Source of the DNA: Coemansia sp. RSA 487 | Lineage: Eukaryota > Kickxellomycota > Kickxellomycetes > Kickxellales > Kickxellaceae | Assembly (NCBI GenBank): GCA_027577595.1 | Contig: JANBRJ010000059.1 | Coordinates: 41,193-105,192 of the forward strand | Length of the DNA: 64,000 nucleotides | Direction: 5' to 3' | In this document: positions 48,128 to 59,158 of the stretch, in pieces | Numbering within the stretch: position 1 is the stretch's first letter | How the letters are laid out: each line of letters starts with the position of its first letter | Program-made: the position numbers and the translations under genes | Notes under the pieces: model-generated | What the model saw: the letters and a program-made list of their open reading frames with translations, nothing else | Told to the model about the DNA's origin: nothing | The model's database searches: none

Positions 48128-49780
48128 ATGGCTCACATCAACAATATATACGATTCAGACCTCTATTACATCTTCCATCTCGTTTTAGGAGAACCAGCCA
48201 AAGACATCCACGAATGGAAGAAACAACTCCCTTTACTTCAGGTGTGTCGCCAGTGGTACGACATGCTTCGCGGCTATGTGTTTTCTCCAGGGTTTGTTAT
48301 CATTGACGATTTGAATGGGCCCTGTGGTTCCAGATACGATAGTGAGAGCTACGTCCATCTCTCTAAGGACGATACAAAGAGCTGTGTTTATTATGCAGAC
48401 GATAATTTTGTTTGCAGGTCCAACCTTGGCATAATCACTGGTCGGGACGAGCACAACTGTAACTGCGTAACAAAGTTGAATGTGTTTATATCCTCAGATC
48501 ATATTCGTAAGTATGGTCCAGTATCAAAAGAGCTTTTAACTCTTGGGGTTGGATATTGGCTAAATCTGACTTCGTTGAGAATTTATATTAGAGGCATTAT
48601 CCCTGTTATAGGTTCCAATGAATTAGAGCCAAAGGAGCTTGCATTAACCGTTTCGAAACAGATCCTTGACTTTAAACGCAACGCACCGAATATTACGCGA
48701 CTACATTTGAATTGTAGCAATGATAGAGTACTCTCATCGGCATTGTCCATCCTTATCGATGAATATGCTGATCGTTTGCAGTATTTACATTGCTGGTCCC
48801 CAATTAAACACATTCCGCCATCATTCACAGATGCGTTGACACATCTTTCGCTGGATTTATACAAGACTACTACCCGGATTCCTTATATATACGCAAAATC
48901 ACTTCAACACCTGGATCTGCGTGATATACCCGGCGCCTTTTCATGGTGGAGCTTCCATGACCATCTTACGCCAGGGTACATTGAGTTTACAAACCTTGAA
49001 ATTCTCAAACTGGGGTATCTTTCACAAACAGATGAGGAGAAAAAGCTTTCGATAAAATACTCAAAACAGGCTAGACCATACGGATGCCATATGCTTCGCT
49101 TTCCAAAGCTTAGCAAACTGTTTCTTGCTAAATGCCCGGTGGATTGCGATGTGCTGTTTACGGACATGATATCCACACATATAAAACGTTTAGATATCCT
49201 GGGCAATTCCGATTCAATTGCTAGTGTTAGCAAGCTACAATTCTCGAAGATCGATGAATTAAGCATTGTTTTTCTTCCTCACCATACAATCAGCGACGAC
49301 TTTTACGATGCAGTAGATTACTTCTTCAAAACGGTTGAAATTGTTAGCAGATGTAAGCTTCAGATTGCCTTAGCTCCCAACATTCAACAAGCATCAACTT
49401 GGACAAACCTTACGAGCCTAGAAATACAGGATATTGCTTTTGAAGGGCTATTAAGGCTTGTTCCAATTTTCTACAATCTCAAGATATTCAAAGCCAGTTA
49501 TATATATCTAGGCAACGAGTCTATGTCAATTATAAGACGTGGATTGGAGGAGGAAGAGCAAGAAAGGGTCGATAATTTATATACCAGGATCATAGATCTT
49601 CATATCAGTGGTGTTCAGCCCGACAGCTCACAAAATTTCCTCGTCTGTATTAACTACTTTCTTGTAAGAATGCCAAATATTGAAAGGTTTCAGACGTATC
49701 CATACGCTCGCTCCACAGTTAGCCAAAGTTTCCTACCAGAAAAGTTCCAAAATGTTGTTTTCGAGTATCATTATTTTTGA
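48128..49780 (+). CDS. F-box/leucine-rich-repeat-like protein
   Basis: The 550-residue intronless product begins with a degenerate F-box-like segment (LYYIFHL ... LPLLQVCRQWYDMLRGYVF, about 12-55), followed by a Cys-containing stretch. It then has many irregular leucine-rich units such as LQYLHCW, LQHLDLRDI, LEILKLGYL and IKRLDILGN. This layout is common in large, fast-evolving families of fungal substrate adaptors for SCF ubiquitin ligases. The gene is AT-rich. No substrate can be inferred. The F-box itself is weak. Confidence 0.6.
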   Translation: MAHINNIYDSDLYYIFHLVLGEPAKDIHEWKKQLPLLQVCRQWYDMLRGYVFSPGFVIIDDLNGPCGSRYDSESYVHLSKDDTKSCVYYADDNFVCRSNLGIITGRDEHNCNCVTKLNVFISSDHIRKYGPVSKELLTLGVGYWLNLTSLRIYIRGIIPVIGSNELEPKELALTVSKQILDFKRNAPNITRLHLNCSNDRVLSSALSILIDEYADRLQYLHCWSPIKHIPPSFTDALTHLSLDLYKTTTRIPYIYAKSLQHLDLRDIPGAFSWWSFHDHLTPGYIEFTNLEILKLGYLSQTDEEKKLSIKYSKQARPYGCHMLRFPKLSKLFLAKCPVDCDVLFTDMISTHIKRLDILGNSDSIASVSKLQFSKIDELSIVFLPHHTISDDFYDAVDYFFKTVEIVSRCKLQIALAPNIQQASTWTNLTSLEIQDIAFEGLLRLVPIFYNLKIFKASYIYLGNESMSIIRRGLEEEEQERVDNLYTRIIDLHISGVQPDSSQNFLVCINYFLVRMPNIERFQTYPYARSTVSQSFLPEKFQNVVFEYHYF

Positions 49781-49784
49781 ATAG

Positions 49785-51603
49785 CTAGCAGCCGAATGAT
49801 TGGCGCATCTTAAAGCTTTCGTATACCTTTAGATCTATGGCGGTTACACGCGGCTCTGGAACTAGTGTATCCTTACTAGATCCAAGCCCGCTAGTTTCGG
49901 CAATAGAAGATCGGGAAACATTAATGTTGCTAAGATCCAAAGGCTGACTCCTGTCGTGGCTCCTTACGTGATTCAAGTTATTGAGGCTGTGGTTTTGCAG
50001 AGAGTCAACTCTGCTTCTACTGCCTAAAAAGCCCTTTGCCGCCATCGGGTGGGCATAAGAGCGGTTACCAAGCGTGTATCCACTCCCAAACGAGCCCGAT
50101 GCACCGTTCTGCGACCATAGTCCCCAAAGAGAGCCGCGTTCGTTGGATGGCGCGTTTGATCGGTTGCGAGGGTATTGCTGGCAGCTGCCACTGCTGTCAC
50201 TGCCGTCACTGCTGCTGCCGCTGTCTAGCGGCATCAAATCAAACGGCGCAAAAAACGGTTTGAATAGCTACGCAAAGTGGTTGCAGAAAACGGAGCCTGG
50301 GGGCATCTGTGATGCTTTTCTTTTAGGTACTGGTGTATTCAGTCTCCGCTCTATGTTTCCGTGAAACAAATAACCAGGATTCAAGACATTGTTTGTCTTG
50401 AGTGATCCAGCAACAGCGTTGTCTTTTCTCTTGCTGCTGGTGGGCGAGTTGCCGCCTGGATATACGCTGCTTTGCATCGTCCATCCGGGTAGATGGCCGG
50501 ATAAAGTACTGTCTTGCTTATTCTTCGCATAGTCGCTGTAAAGCATGTCCGACGATGGCACGATCCACCGCTTCAAATCGTCAAACTGGTGCACGTACTT
50601 TTCATACTCATCTAGCTCCGGCTGGCTGACGCTAGGCTCCTGCAGTGTTGACATGATACCATCGGTCGTCCAGCCGCCAATCTTTAATGGCTGGAACACC
50701 TGTGGGGTTTCCCCTTTCTCGCACACTGTTGTATATCTCTTCTCTCGACACTTGCGTTGGGTCCGCGTGCTCATCAAGCTCGGATAGGATGGCCAGCACG
50801 TCCTCTTGACGGTTCTTCTTGTTTCTCGACATGTCCCAGGCCAAATAGCGGAGCTTTTTGCCTCGTGGCAAAAACTGACTAAGGTAATGGAGACCTTCTG
50901 AAAACTCCTCGCCCAGCGCCCATTCGCGCTTGGCACACGCTTTGATCTTTATCGGGTTAAGCACGATGATCGGTGTACCATGGAGATGGAGCAGGTTGTC
51001 AAAGTGCCGTCCAGCCTCCACAGAGTACGGGTCGTATATGTTGATGTCGATTGGTGGTTTCCGAGCAATTCCTAATGTGTCCTGCGACCAGAACAAGGGA
51101 ATCAATCTACGGTGCTGCTCATACGCTGTGTATCTGGGGTTGGAGAACGGGCGGCTGAAAGGCATGTTGAACGAGGCCACCTCCATTGTATTGACGATTT
51201 GCTCGGTCTCCACGTCGTTGGCCACGTAGCCAGCATCATTGACTCCGCGCTTTAGGTACCGCACACCAGCAAATATACACGAACGGAGGACGATCAGCGT
51301 TATGTAGATGTCGCGGCCAAATATGGACAGCCCCGACTAGCCAACGTAGCCGTGGATAAGCACTATTGTCCAGTCAGGAACGACACCAATACCCTTCGTG
51401 GCATTGCATATTAGCTGATAGTTCTACACAAACATCGAGTAGTGGTTCCACATAGACTGTCCTTTTGCACTCGTTATTGTCTTCCTTTGGACAAGCACTG
51501 GAATGTGATTCTTTGCTCATCAGGACAGTCCTTTGCAGCGTGTGTGTAATGTCGTATGTGTGGCTGTCGTAAAAGTTCTTTGTCAAGTCGACATTATTGA
51601 AGC
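49785..51603 (-). pseudogene. FIG4-type SAC polyphosphoinositide phosphatase pseudogene
   Basis: On the minus strand, three or more frames join into a broken FIG4. 51603-51430 gives VDLTKNFYDSHTYDITHTL. After a shift, MWNHYS, a TAG, then DWTIVLIHGYVG, another TAG, and SIFGRDIYITLI follow. The open frame 51264-50632 holds YLKRGVNDAGYVANDVETEQ and PIIVLNPIK. A third frame holds ELDEYEKYVHQFDDLK, and a last one (50237-49785) ends the gene. The first about 150 codons and the whole CX5R catalytic segment are missing. FIG4 normally works with Fab1/Vac14 on PI(3,5)P2 at vacuoles. The 5' end abuts a LINE fragment. Confidence 0.8.
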
Positions 51604-52420
51604 AAGATATGCGCAGCATACTACATCTTGGCTAGCAGGACGGTATTCGCAAGCATTGCACGTCCCATTTGGGATATGCGGCGGCTGCCCCAGCGCTCGA
51701 TCGTTGGCTGGATATCCTTGTGTATTTTACCTTCCATCTGATCCTCTGTTACTCCATTTTCGCTGACTAACACGCCGACATATCGGATGGTTTTTTTCCT
51801 TGCAGCAAGTTGTATGAAATCGTGAAGGTTTGGTTGCCAATGCGCAAAACCTTGATCTTGTCATTATTGAGCCTGGCGTTTGATACACGGATGTGAAGGT
51901 CCGATGGTTCTCCTGAAAACCGCCATGTTGGCCTCAGAGGACACAATTATTGCTACGTCGTCGGTAAAGGCTATGGTGCGAAAGTTATGCCCGGATAGAT
52001 GCAGACCATTAATATTGCGAAGGAAGTAAGGTAACAGCGGCTCAGCCATGGTGTTGTACAGCAGTGGTGGCAGTGGATCCCCTTGGCTGAGGCCCTGGCG
52101 GATCTCCGCCAGTTCAGCCAGCCACTGGCTAAACCAGTTCCAGGCTCCATTACCTCGATAGATGTTACGGATCATGCTTTGGGAAGCGAGGACCTACACC
52201 ACAGTGCCCTAGACACCCATTGAGATAGCCCCGGTTTACTCGATCGTAGGCTTTCTGCTGGTCCAGCATTGGCAACGCGCCTGTATATTTTGCCAGGTCC
52301 AGTCTGCCGCATGCTATTGGCATGTGTACCATATGCATATTCGTAAACATAGGTCGCCCCCTTTTAACCCCCAGTTTGGTGCTGGCTAATAATCCGATCG
52401 GCTACGTGCTGTTAGCGAGC
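51604..52420 (-). mobile_element. LINE (non-LTR) reverse transcriptase fragment, dead
   Basis: Successive frames on the minus strand give the core of a non-LTR reverse transcriptase in order: RIISQHQTGG (about 52400), a LDQQKAYDRV box (about 52250), RQGLSQGDPLPPLLYN (about 52090), the active-site FTDDVAI (about 51965), RYVGVLVSENG (about 51780) and GRAMLANTVLLAKM (about 51640). The catalytic Asp pair remains, but frameshifts and stops break the ORF, and no endonuclease or RNase H part is present. It is joined directly, in the same orientation, to the FIG4 pseudogene. Confidence 0.85.
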
Positions 52421-52747
52421 GGTAAGGACATTTGTTATTAATTTAACGTCAGTGTTGGAGACATGACGCCATCACTTTGCAAAAGGAAAGCACAAGTTCA
52501 TTGTGATTCTGATTGCCAGCTTTGATCAGATATTGTTTGTTTTGGCAGATTTTATTGTAAACAGCGAGAAATAGGAAATGGGGGAACTTTAGCTCCGCTT
52601 TGTATAAATTGAAAAATAACCATTTACCATTCTTTTATTCTCAGCCTTGCATTCTTCATTCTTCTCACGCATTCCTAAAAACCTTTCAACTTGCAATACA
52701 GTCACCGAACGATACACCTACACCTAACAGACACTCGTATAGCTTTC
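52421..52747. other. Spacer before the FunK1 gene
   Basis: It probably contains the FunK1 promoter and the eroded 5' end of the LINE fragment. No gene seen. Confidence 0.35.
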
Positions 52748-55007
52748 ATGGCCCAGGCAGACTCGGTTCACAGGCCGCGCAGTCGATACTGGTAAGCGTC
52801 GGTTAAAATGTTTACTAACAGGCAGTGGCACATAGAGCGACCATCCTGAGTAATATCAAAACCGGAACAAATTCACGTTTTCTTACTAATATTTATAGAG
52901 CGGAGGCCACGGCAGCATGATTGACTCAACGCTGGCGAAGCCTCAGACCAGAGATGAAGTTATCCCCGTTGAAGATGAAGAGACGAACAGACGTTGCGCA
53001 AGGCTGTTACGGCATTTTAAGGACGATCCGGAAACCTACTGTTCGATGAGTTTATTGGCATTATTGGAGAACAAGACGTATACGATAGCTTTGTCGAGTC
53101 AGCTCCGACGCTTTTCCATAACCTCGCACAGGCTGCTCCCGCTCTCGTAATAAAGAAGCTTGTGGTAACCGAAGGCCAAGAGAAAAACGAAATGGCAACG
53201 GCTTTTGCTCACACGAATAAGACCAGCGAGGATGCGCTGATGGCTTATTTCATAAGGCTTTACAAAGAAATGTCGAAAAGTGCAGCTATGGCTGTAAGTG
53301 CACCCAACACGCCAAATGCCGACATTCCACAGGTGCGCTACAGTCTCGTCGACCACCAAAATAAGCTGATTCCTGGCAGCTCCCACAAGGCCGATGGCGT
53401 TTTTTACTACAACAGGCGCTCTCCCAAGAGCATACCATCGGTTCACATGGTTGTCAAGGCTAAGGTGGAATCCACCATGGAGAAGATCCTAGACAAAACA
53501 AAGGGGCAGCTTCTAGATTATGTAAACGCTATCTGGACCGAGCAGCCCACGCGCACCTTTACGCCTATCCTATACGTCCACGATGAGATTATCACACTCT
53601 TCGTCTCTACGCGCGGTCCTTGGTACCGAATCGAGCTTGGCAGAATATGTTATACCGACAATTATCCGAGTATCCTAACTGTAGAGAGTATTCTTACGTC
53701 TTTGCTACGACTGTGGTTTATCGTAACATTGCCGGCCAACAGATTTGGCCACTTCTGCGACATCGATACAAAATCATCATACATTCAATTTGGCCGCCCT
53801 GATACCAGTATCAAATTGGCTAATGCAATCCTGACGAGCTCGAAAGATCCAAACACGCTTCCGCTGAGGTCGCGCATCCAGAGGATAGTTATCCCACGTT
53901 CACGACTTGCCTACCTCTTCGACACGATGTATAAAGCTAAAAGGGCAGTCCTCAAGCTTTCTTGGACGCCGGTCAAACGTCTCCCAGAGAGCGCAGTGTA
54001 CGACATCCTGCACCAGACTGGCGTCGAAGGTGTGCCCGAGGTCTATGACAGTGGCCCGATTAAAGCTGATTTCTTTGGCTATCGTCTAGAGTACATCATT
54101 CTTGAACACTGCGGGCAGCCACTTGAAAGCTATGTCGTGGAGTACCGCAAAAGGGGTGTCCCTGATTCCGAAATCCACAAAAACGTCAGCCAGTTCATCC
54201 GCCAGATATCGAACTGCCTTGTTCAAGCAAGAGCACGTGGAGTTCTTCATCGCGACATTTCGGACGGAAACGTCGCGGTTCGCAATGGACAGGCCAAGGT
54301 AATCGACTGGGGATATGCCAAAATCATCGAGTCGAATTCGTCGGGAGCTATAGGAATCGACCCAGCCATTGCCGATAAGGTTGCTCAGCAGTGGGGATTC
54401 GACAAAGCAGCAGTCTTCGAAAACGAAGACATTTGGGATCCACGGACCGGAACTATGTTGTTTATGAGCATACCGGTCCTGTTTGGACTGCCAAAGCGTG
54501 GCTTGTTCGACGACACCGAGAGCCTGTTCTACGTTGTTCTCCGCGCATTTGCAACCTCCGAGGACTGCTGCAGCTTTAAATACTATACCACTAAAAACCT
54601 TGCGCTCACTCGCGTTGGCATTTTGGGCATTGAAAGCGGCTATCTGGGGCTATTCAATGTTAAGAGATTTTGGAGTCCTCCAAGAGACTATTAGTGCGAT
54701 GTTAAAGTTTCTCTTCTACTTGGGCGACAGATACATTGGACACGAGCTCTTCAGCAATGGCAATCACAAGCGCCTGCCTGACCTAAGCCTGGCTGAAAAG
54801 TTTATGGATGGAAAAGCAGTGAATACGCTCAAGCTCTTCCTACCCAATCCTCCTGCGAAAGCCGGTTCTGGTGCAAAGAGAAAGAGTGGTGCAAGTGTCT
54901 CAAGACCTGGCAGAGTACCAAATCCCAAAAAGGCACCCAGAAGTTCAACACTGGCAGATCCATCCAGTCAGATAAACACCCGCTCAAAAACCCGTGGTAA
55001 AAAGTAG
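52748..55007 (+). pseudogene. Fungal-type FunK1 protein kinase, two frameshifts
   Basis: Exon 1 runs 52748-52791. An intron with GTAAGC donor, TTACTAAT branch site and TATAGAG acceptor ends at 52900, and exon 2 continues in frame to R-H-F-K-D-D-P. The frame then shifts near 53025-53040 to a long frame (about 53030-54680) carrying the FunK1 kinase: LEHCGQPLESYV hinge, catalytic loop HRDISDGNV (about 54248), and VIDWGYA in place of DFG. A second shift near 54665-54675 leads to the normal C-terminal part (LLFY-type FLFYLGDRYIG and DLSLAEKFM) ending at 55007. Domain residues are intact, so decay is recent or the shifts are assembly errors. FunK1 kinases are multicopy in many fungi; substrates are unknown. 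Confidence 0.75.
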
Positions 55008-55882
55008 CTGAAAACTATTTATGTTTGTAGAATAGAATAGACATTTAGCTTGTATATAATTGTATGATATTATGAAACACCTTTTGCTGGCGCATTTCAA
55101 TAAAAGCTACATGTTACTTTTACCAAGCGTGGTATACAAGATTCAATGCTAAGATTTGTCCTCCTTAGGGAATAAACGGAACAGCCGGCATCCAGGAATA
55201 GACACCTCCCATCTCGCTCTATTCATTCCCCTATTTATAGGATAATGTTGATTGCATGGAATACCAGCTACTTTATAGTTCATGTTTCATCAGTTCCATT
55301 GGTTCCAATTCTCGTACTTACAATAATGTGTGGATTTTCCGCGTTCCCTTTGGTACAGAGATTGTTTTCGCACGTATTGGCCCTTTCTTTCGCGTCAAAT
55401 TCTCGAATAGATGCTCTCAAATGGTTCCATCAACATGGTATTTTTTTACGTGCAAAGTAGCGAATTCAAGGAAAATAGGAAGAAATAAAGCTATAAGCAC
55501 TATGTCCATTATGGACGGAAGATGGACTCGTAATAGAAGGATGCCTGGTATCTTGGGTACTAGCACCATTTGGCAAATGTGTGAATCGTAAATGATTGAG
55601 GCGGTGGTCCATGGCAAAAGGTATAAAAGTGAAGGATAGCCTTCCGTTCTGATCTTCTCCACCTGGATCGAACTGAAAGGAAGTATTTGACATAGGTGAG
55701 CGAAAAGGAGGGGGCCAAGCTATCAAGGCTCAGATCAGGCATCCAAGTCACATCAATTAAGCTCATAAATGATAGATCCTGGCTTATATGTTATCCAGCT
55801 ATCAAAAATGAATTTCGCACGCGATGATTCAAAAGAAAAGCATCAAGTAGCTTTGGTTAAAATATTTAGATTTTTATTTTTT

Positions 55883-56130
55883 ATTACCGATTGGAATCAT
55901 CTGGACTACAGCTTGAGCTCCAGCTATCTACTAACTAGAGTCGGAAGTCAAATCAAAAGTTTAAGATTGAGCGCAATGGTGGCAGCGTGGGTCTCCTACG
56001 ATGAAAGTTTATTCTCGGGGGGGGGGGGAATGAGTGGTGGGTTGAAAGAGGGAGTGTGTGATTGTCCGCTTCCCCAGCTGTGACGCTCCCACCCAGTTCA
56101 AACACAACCCAGGAAGTGTTGGTGTTGAGC
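55883..56130. repeat. Dispersed repeat R1, copy 2 (two blocks)
   Basis: The blocks at 55883-55911 and 56075-56130 match copy 1 at 47722-47808, but about 165 bases separate them here. Copy 1 is either a deletion product or copy 2 carries an insertion. Confidence 0.5.
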
Positions 56131-56134
56131 CAGG

Positions 56135-56162
56135 GAGGGTTGTATTTACACAAACCTCTCTA
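56135..56162. repeat. Hairpin, GGGAGGGTTGTAT type
   Basis: GGGAGGGTTGT and ACAAACCTCTC form imperfect arms around a short loop. It belongs with hairpins at 32024 and 59201 and directly follows repeat R1 copy 2. Confidence 0.45.
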
Positions 56163-56353
56163 AATCAAAGCTAACTTGATTTGATTACAATCCAATGATA
56201 CAGATCGCCGAATAAAGGGTGTTGTGGAACAAGTGTAAAGCACACCCAGCTTTACTGCAAAACACCGTTTTCTCTTTCGTTTCAGCTTAATTCAATCCAA
56301 AATCTGTTTCCTTTTATTTCGCCGCCTCTCATTCAGCAAATAAAATAAATAAA

Positions 56354-57718
56354 ATGCCGCTAAAGAAACGCGTCGCGTACTACTACGACGAAGACGTCGG
56401 CAACTACAACTACGGGTACATGCATCCAATGAAGCCGTTCCGGATGCGTATGGCGCACAATTTGGTAACAGCATACGGGCTCGACCAGAAAATGAGTATC
56501 ATACGACCACCGCGGGCAAGCAAGCAGCAGTTGACGCGGTTCCATTCGGACGACTACATGGAGTTTCTCTCCCGCGTAACGCCCGAATTGGCCGAACTGG
56601 AGCCCGAGCACACAAGCGTGTACCTGAGCGGCGACGACTGCCCTGCATTCGACGGGGTGTACGAGTTTTGCACGATCTCTGCCGGCGGGTCAATTGCGGG
56701 GGCGCAGCGCATCAACCATGGCGATGCCGATGTTGTGGTGAACTGGGCCGGAGGACTGCATCACGCCAAGAAGAGCGCGGCGTCGGGGTTCTGCTACGTC
56801 AACGACATTGTGCTGGCGATTCTGGAGCTGCTACGGTACCACCAGAGGGTCGTATATCTTGACATCGATGTACACCATGGCGACGGTGTCGAAGAGGCGT
56901 TCTACACAACTGACCGCGTCATGTCGGTGAGCTTCCACAAATTCGGAGACTTTTTCCCTGGCACAGGGCACGTGCACGATGTGGGCATAGGGCGTGGCAA
57001 GGGATACGCGATAAACGTGCCGTTACGCGACGGGATTGACGACTCCAGCTACGCAAGCGTGTTCCGCCCCGTGATGACGTCCATAATGGAGCGGTTCCGC
57101 CCAGGCGCTATCGTCATGCAGTGCGGCACGGACTCGCTCTCGGGAGACCGCATCGGCTGCTTCAACCTCAGCATGCAAGGCCACGCGTCGTGTGTCGACT
57201 TTATGAAGTCCTTTGGCGTGCCCCTGTTCTGTTTGGGCGGCGGTGGATACACTATCCGGAACGTTGCGCGTACGTGGGCATACGAAACGGCTGTTTTGTT
57301 GGGCGAGCAGCTGGACCCCGTCATGCCGTACAACGATTACTACGATTTCTATGGCCCGGACTTCCGCCTCGACGTGCTGGCCAGCAATATGGACAACGCC
57401 AACACCCCAGAGTACTTGCAGAAGACGGTGGCCATTATCGATGATCATTTGCGCGACCTGCCGCACGCCCCGTCGGTGCAAATCCACGCCACGCCCAGGG
57501 ACTGGGCTGAGGATAGCAGCGACAACGAAATAGACGATTGTGAGCTGGACGAGAATCCGGAGCGCAAAATGTCTGCGCGCCAAAGAGATGCCCGTGTTGT
57601 GCCGCTGACCGAGTTGTATTATTCTGAGGATGAAGATGCTGTGCCGCCTGGTGCTGCTGAAGGTGCTGCGTACCGCCATACAGGGACATCCTCGCGGCCG
57701 TTGCGGTCAATGAGATAA
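56354..57718 (+). CDS. RPD3: Class I histone deacetylase, Rpd3/HDAC1-like
   Basis: The 454-residue product has the class I deacetylase fold with all zinc-site and catalytic residues: His136-His137 in GGLHHAKK, Asp172 and His174 in DIDVHHGDGVEEAF, Asp260 in CGTDSLSGDR and Tyr299 in GGGGYT. The opening DVGNYNYGYMHPMKPFRMRMAH and the FHKFGDFFPGTG block match Rpd3/HDAC1 better than Hos2. It removes acetyl groups from histone tails within Sin3-type repressor complexes in the nucleus. A Thr replaces the usual Gly in C-G-G-D-S. The tail is acidic then basic, as in the family. Confidence 0.93.
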   Translation: MPLKKRVAYYYDEDVGNYNYGYMHPMKPFRMRMAHNLVTAYGLDQKMSIIRPPRASKQQLTRFHSDDYMEFLSRVTPELAELEPEHTSVYLSGDDCPAFDGVYEFCTISAGGSIAGAQRINHGDADVVVNWAGGLHHAKKSAASGFCYVNDIVLAILELLRYHQRVVYLDIDVHHGDGVEEAFYTTDRVMSVSFHKFGDFFPGTGHVHDVGIGRGKGYAINVPLRDGIDDSSYASVFRPVMTSIMERFRPGAIVMQCGTDSLSGDRIGCFNLSMQGHASCVDFMKSFGVPLFCLGGGGYTIRNVARTWAYETAVLLGEQLDPVMPYNDYYDFYGPDFRLDVLASNMDNANTPEYLQKTVAIIDDHLRDLPHAPSVQIHATPRDWAEDSSDNEIDDCELDENPERKMSARQRDARVVPLTELYYSEDEDAVPPGAAEGAAYRHTGTSSRPLRSMR

Positions 57719-58156
57719 TAAGTTTATTCATTTTTATTTCTGTTTTACTTGTACTGGCATTTTCTTTTCTTAATTTTACTACAATTGCGTTTCTTGGCTT
57801 CGGTTATTACAAAACACGATGTTTTCCTGTCCACCCAACTGGCAGCTATAGCTCAACTGCCATTGACATTTTCGCCGCCACTTTTCCGTTGGTGTATCGC
57901 ACACACATACTCTTCTTTAGTATACGAACACTATAAAATATACGCAAGGCGGCATATACAGCAATCAGCTATTCTTCTTGCTAATATTGTGGCCAGGCAT
58001 TTCAATAAGCTTGTAACTTTGGGGTTTCTTGCTTTTGATGCTAGAAAAATGGTGGTTACAACTAACAGCTAACTAGCATCTTTTTATCGTTTTCATTAGT
58101 TTTATTTTATTTTATTTTTGCTTCCCAAGCTACGTTAGCCGCAAAAAGAAACAAAG
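57719..58156. other. Spacer between HDAC and the CAP-like gene
   Basis: A 107-codon plus-strand ORF (57749-58072) has no recognisable feature. It is mainly 3' end plus promoter; TTTTATTTTATTTTATTTT precedes the next gene. Confidence 0.4.
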
Positions 58157-59158
58157 ATGCTTTTCCGCTACTTCAAGATTTGCTTCTTCGCTGCCGCGCT
58201 GCTTCCGCTTACACTAGCTTCCCCGGCTGCCGCCCTGGCTACTGGAACCATAGCGCCGTCTCCGTTGGCTAGAGACGCAAGTGGCAGCAGTGGGCTAGGC
58301 AACGCTGCAACCATTGTGTGTCAGCTCAACAGGGACCGCAAGAGCCGCTACGAGCTCCCCGTGTTCGTGCACCAGACGCTCAGCCAAGCAGCCGAGATTC
58401 TGGGCACACGGTACGCGGGCGGTACATTCAACAACACGCTGTTCGACGACATCTACAGCAATCTGATCCAGCCGCTCGGTGACTCAGTGTCATCGAGCTA
58501 CAAGATCCTTGGTACCTTTACATCCGACCAGGACTACGTAAGGGCCATTGAGCGCGCCATATATTCGTCGCTGTTTGCACGTAATCTGCAAGCTGTAGGC
58601 TTGTTTGAGCGCAAAGGCGTTTATACAGTGGTTATGGCTTCGGGATTATCGAGCTTACCTAGATCTGTTGACCCATGCCCTGCGTCGCCTGCCCCCGTGT
58701 ACCAGCCGCCTACCAGTGACCCGGACAAGGCATTGAACGGCATCGAGTTGCCGTCGTTCCTGTGCGCCATTAACGGAAAGCGTAGCGATGCCGATGCGAA
58801 CAGTTTTGCCGTGCACGAGGCACTTGAGAATGAGGCTGTCGAGCAGGCCAAGCAAATGGTCCGTCTGGGTCGTTATACTGTGGATGGGCCGCGCAAGGTG
58901 GACCAGTCGATTTACGCCGAGAATGTGGCTGTCAAGAAGCTATATTGGTTTGCTGGTGACAGGTACACGGGCGCCCGATCGCTGGTTGATTTGCTTATGG
59001 CTTCGTATGCCGATACAGTGCTGGACCCCAGCTACTCGGTCATTGGCGTTGCGCAGAAAAACGGGTACTGGTCAGTCATCCTTGCTGAGCTGTATCGTAC
59101 GCCAAGTGTGGAGTTCTCTTGCCCTCTATCTCTTGACGAGGTGTCGTTTACTTCTTGA
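58157..59158 (+). CDS. Secreted protein with two CAP/SCP-like domains
   Basis: The 333-residue product has a signal peptide (about 1-21) and two related modules (about 50-165 and 200-325). Each opens with C-x-[LI]-N-x-x-R (CQLNRDR, CAINGKR), followed by a helix with A-A/V-E-Q-A, and closes with a G-x-Y-[ST]-V-[VI]-[ML]-A strand pair. This is the sequence order of CAP (SCP/TAPS/PR-1) domains, found in secreted fungal proteins that bind sterols and other lipids. The canonical catalytic-looking His/Glu set is not evident, so the modules are diverged. Function is inferred only at fold level. Confidence 0.65.
   Translation: MLFRYFKICFFAAALLPLTLASPAAALATGTIAPSPLARDASGSSGLGNAATIVCQLNRDRKSRYELPVFVHQTLSQAAEILGTRYAGGTFNNTLFDDIYSNLIQPLGDSVSSSYKILGTFTSDQDYVRAIERAIYSSLFARNLQAVGLFERKGVYTVVMASGLSSLPRSVDPCPASPAPVYQPPTSDPDKALNGIELPSFLCAINGKRSDADANSFAVHEALENEAVEQAKQMVRLGRYTVDGPRKVDQSIYAENVAVKKLYWFAGDRYTGARSLVDLLMASYADTVLDPSYSVIGVAQKNGYWSVILAELYRTPSVEFSCPLSLDEVSFTS

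Larger units (their letters stand above)
55008..56353. other. 1.35-kb spacer with repeats
   Basis: It contains copy 2 of dispersed repeat R1, a hairpin at 56135-56162 and a G10 run at about 56018-56027. No supported gene; several ORFs near 55250-55730 have random composition. Confidence 0.4.

Noticed and set aside
57749-58072. 107-codon ORF between HDAC and the CAP-like gene
   Set aside because: No signal, motif or codon bias, and it runs through the likely promoter.
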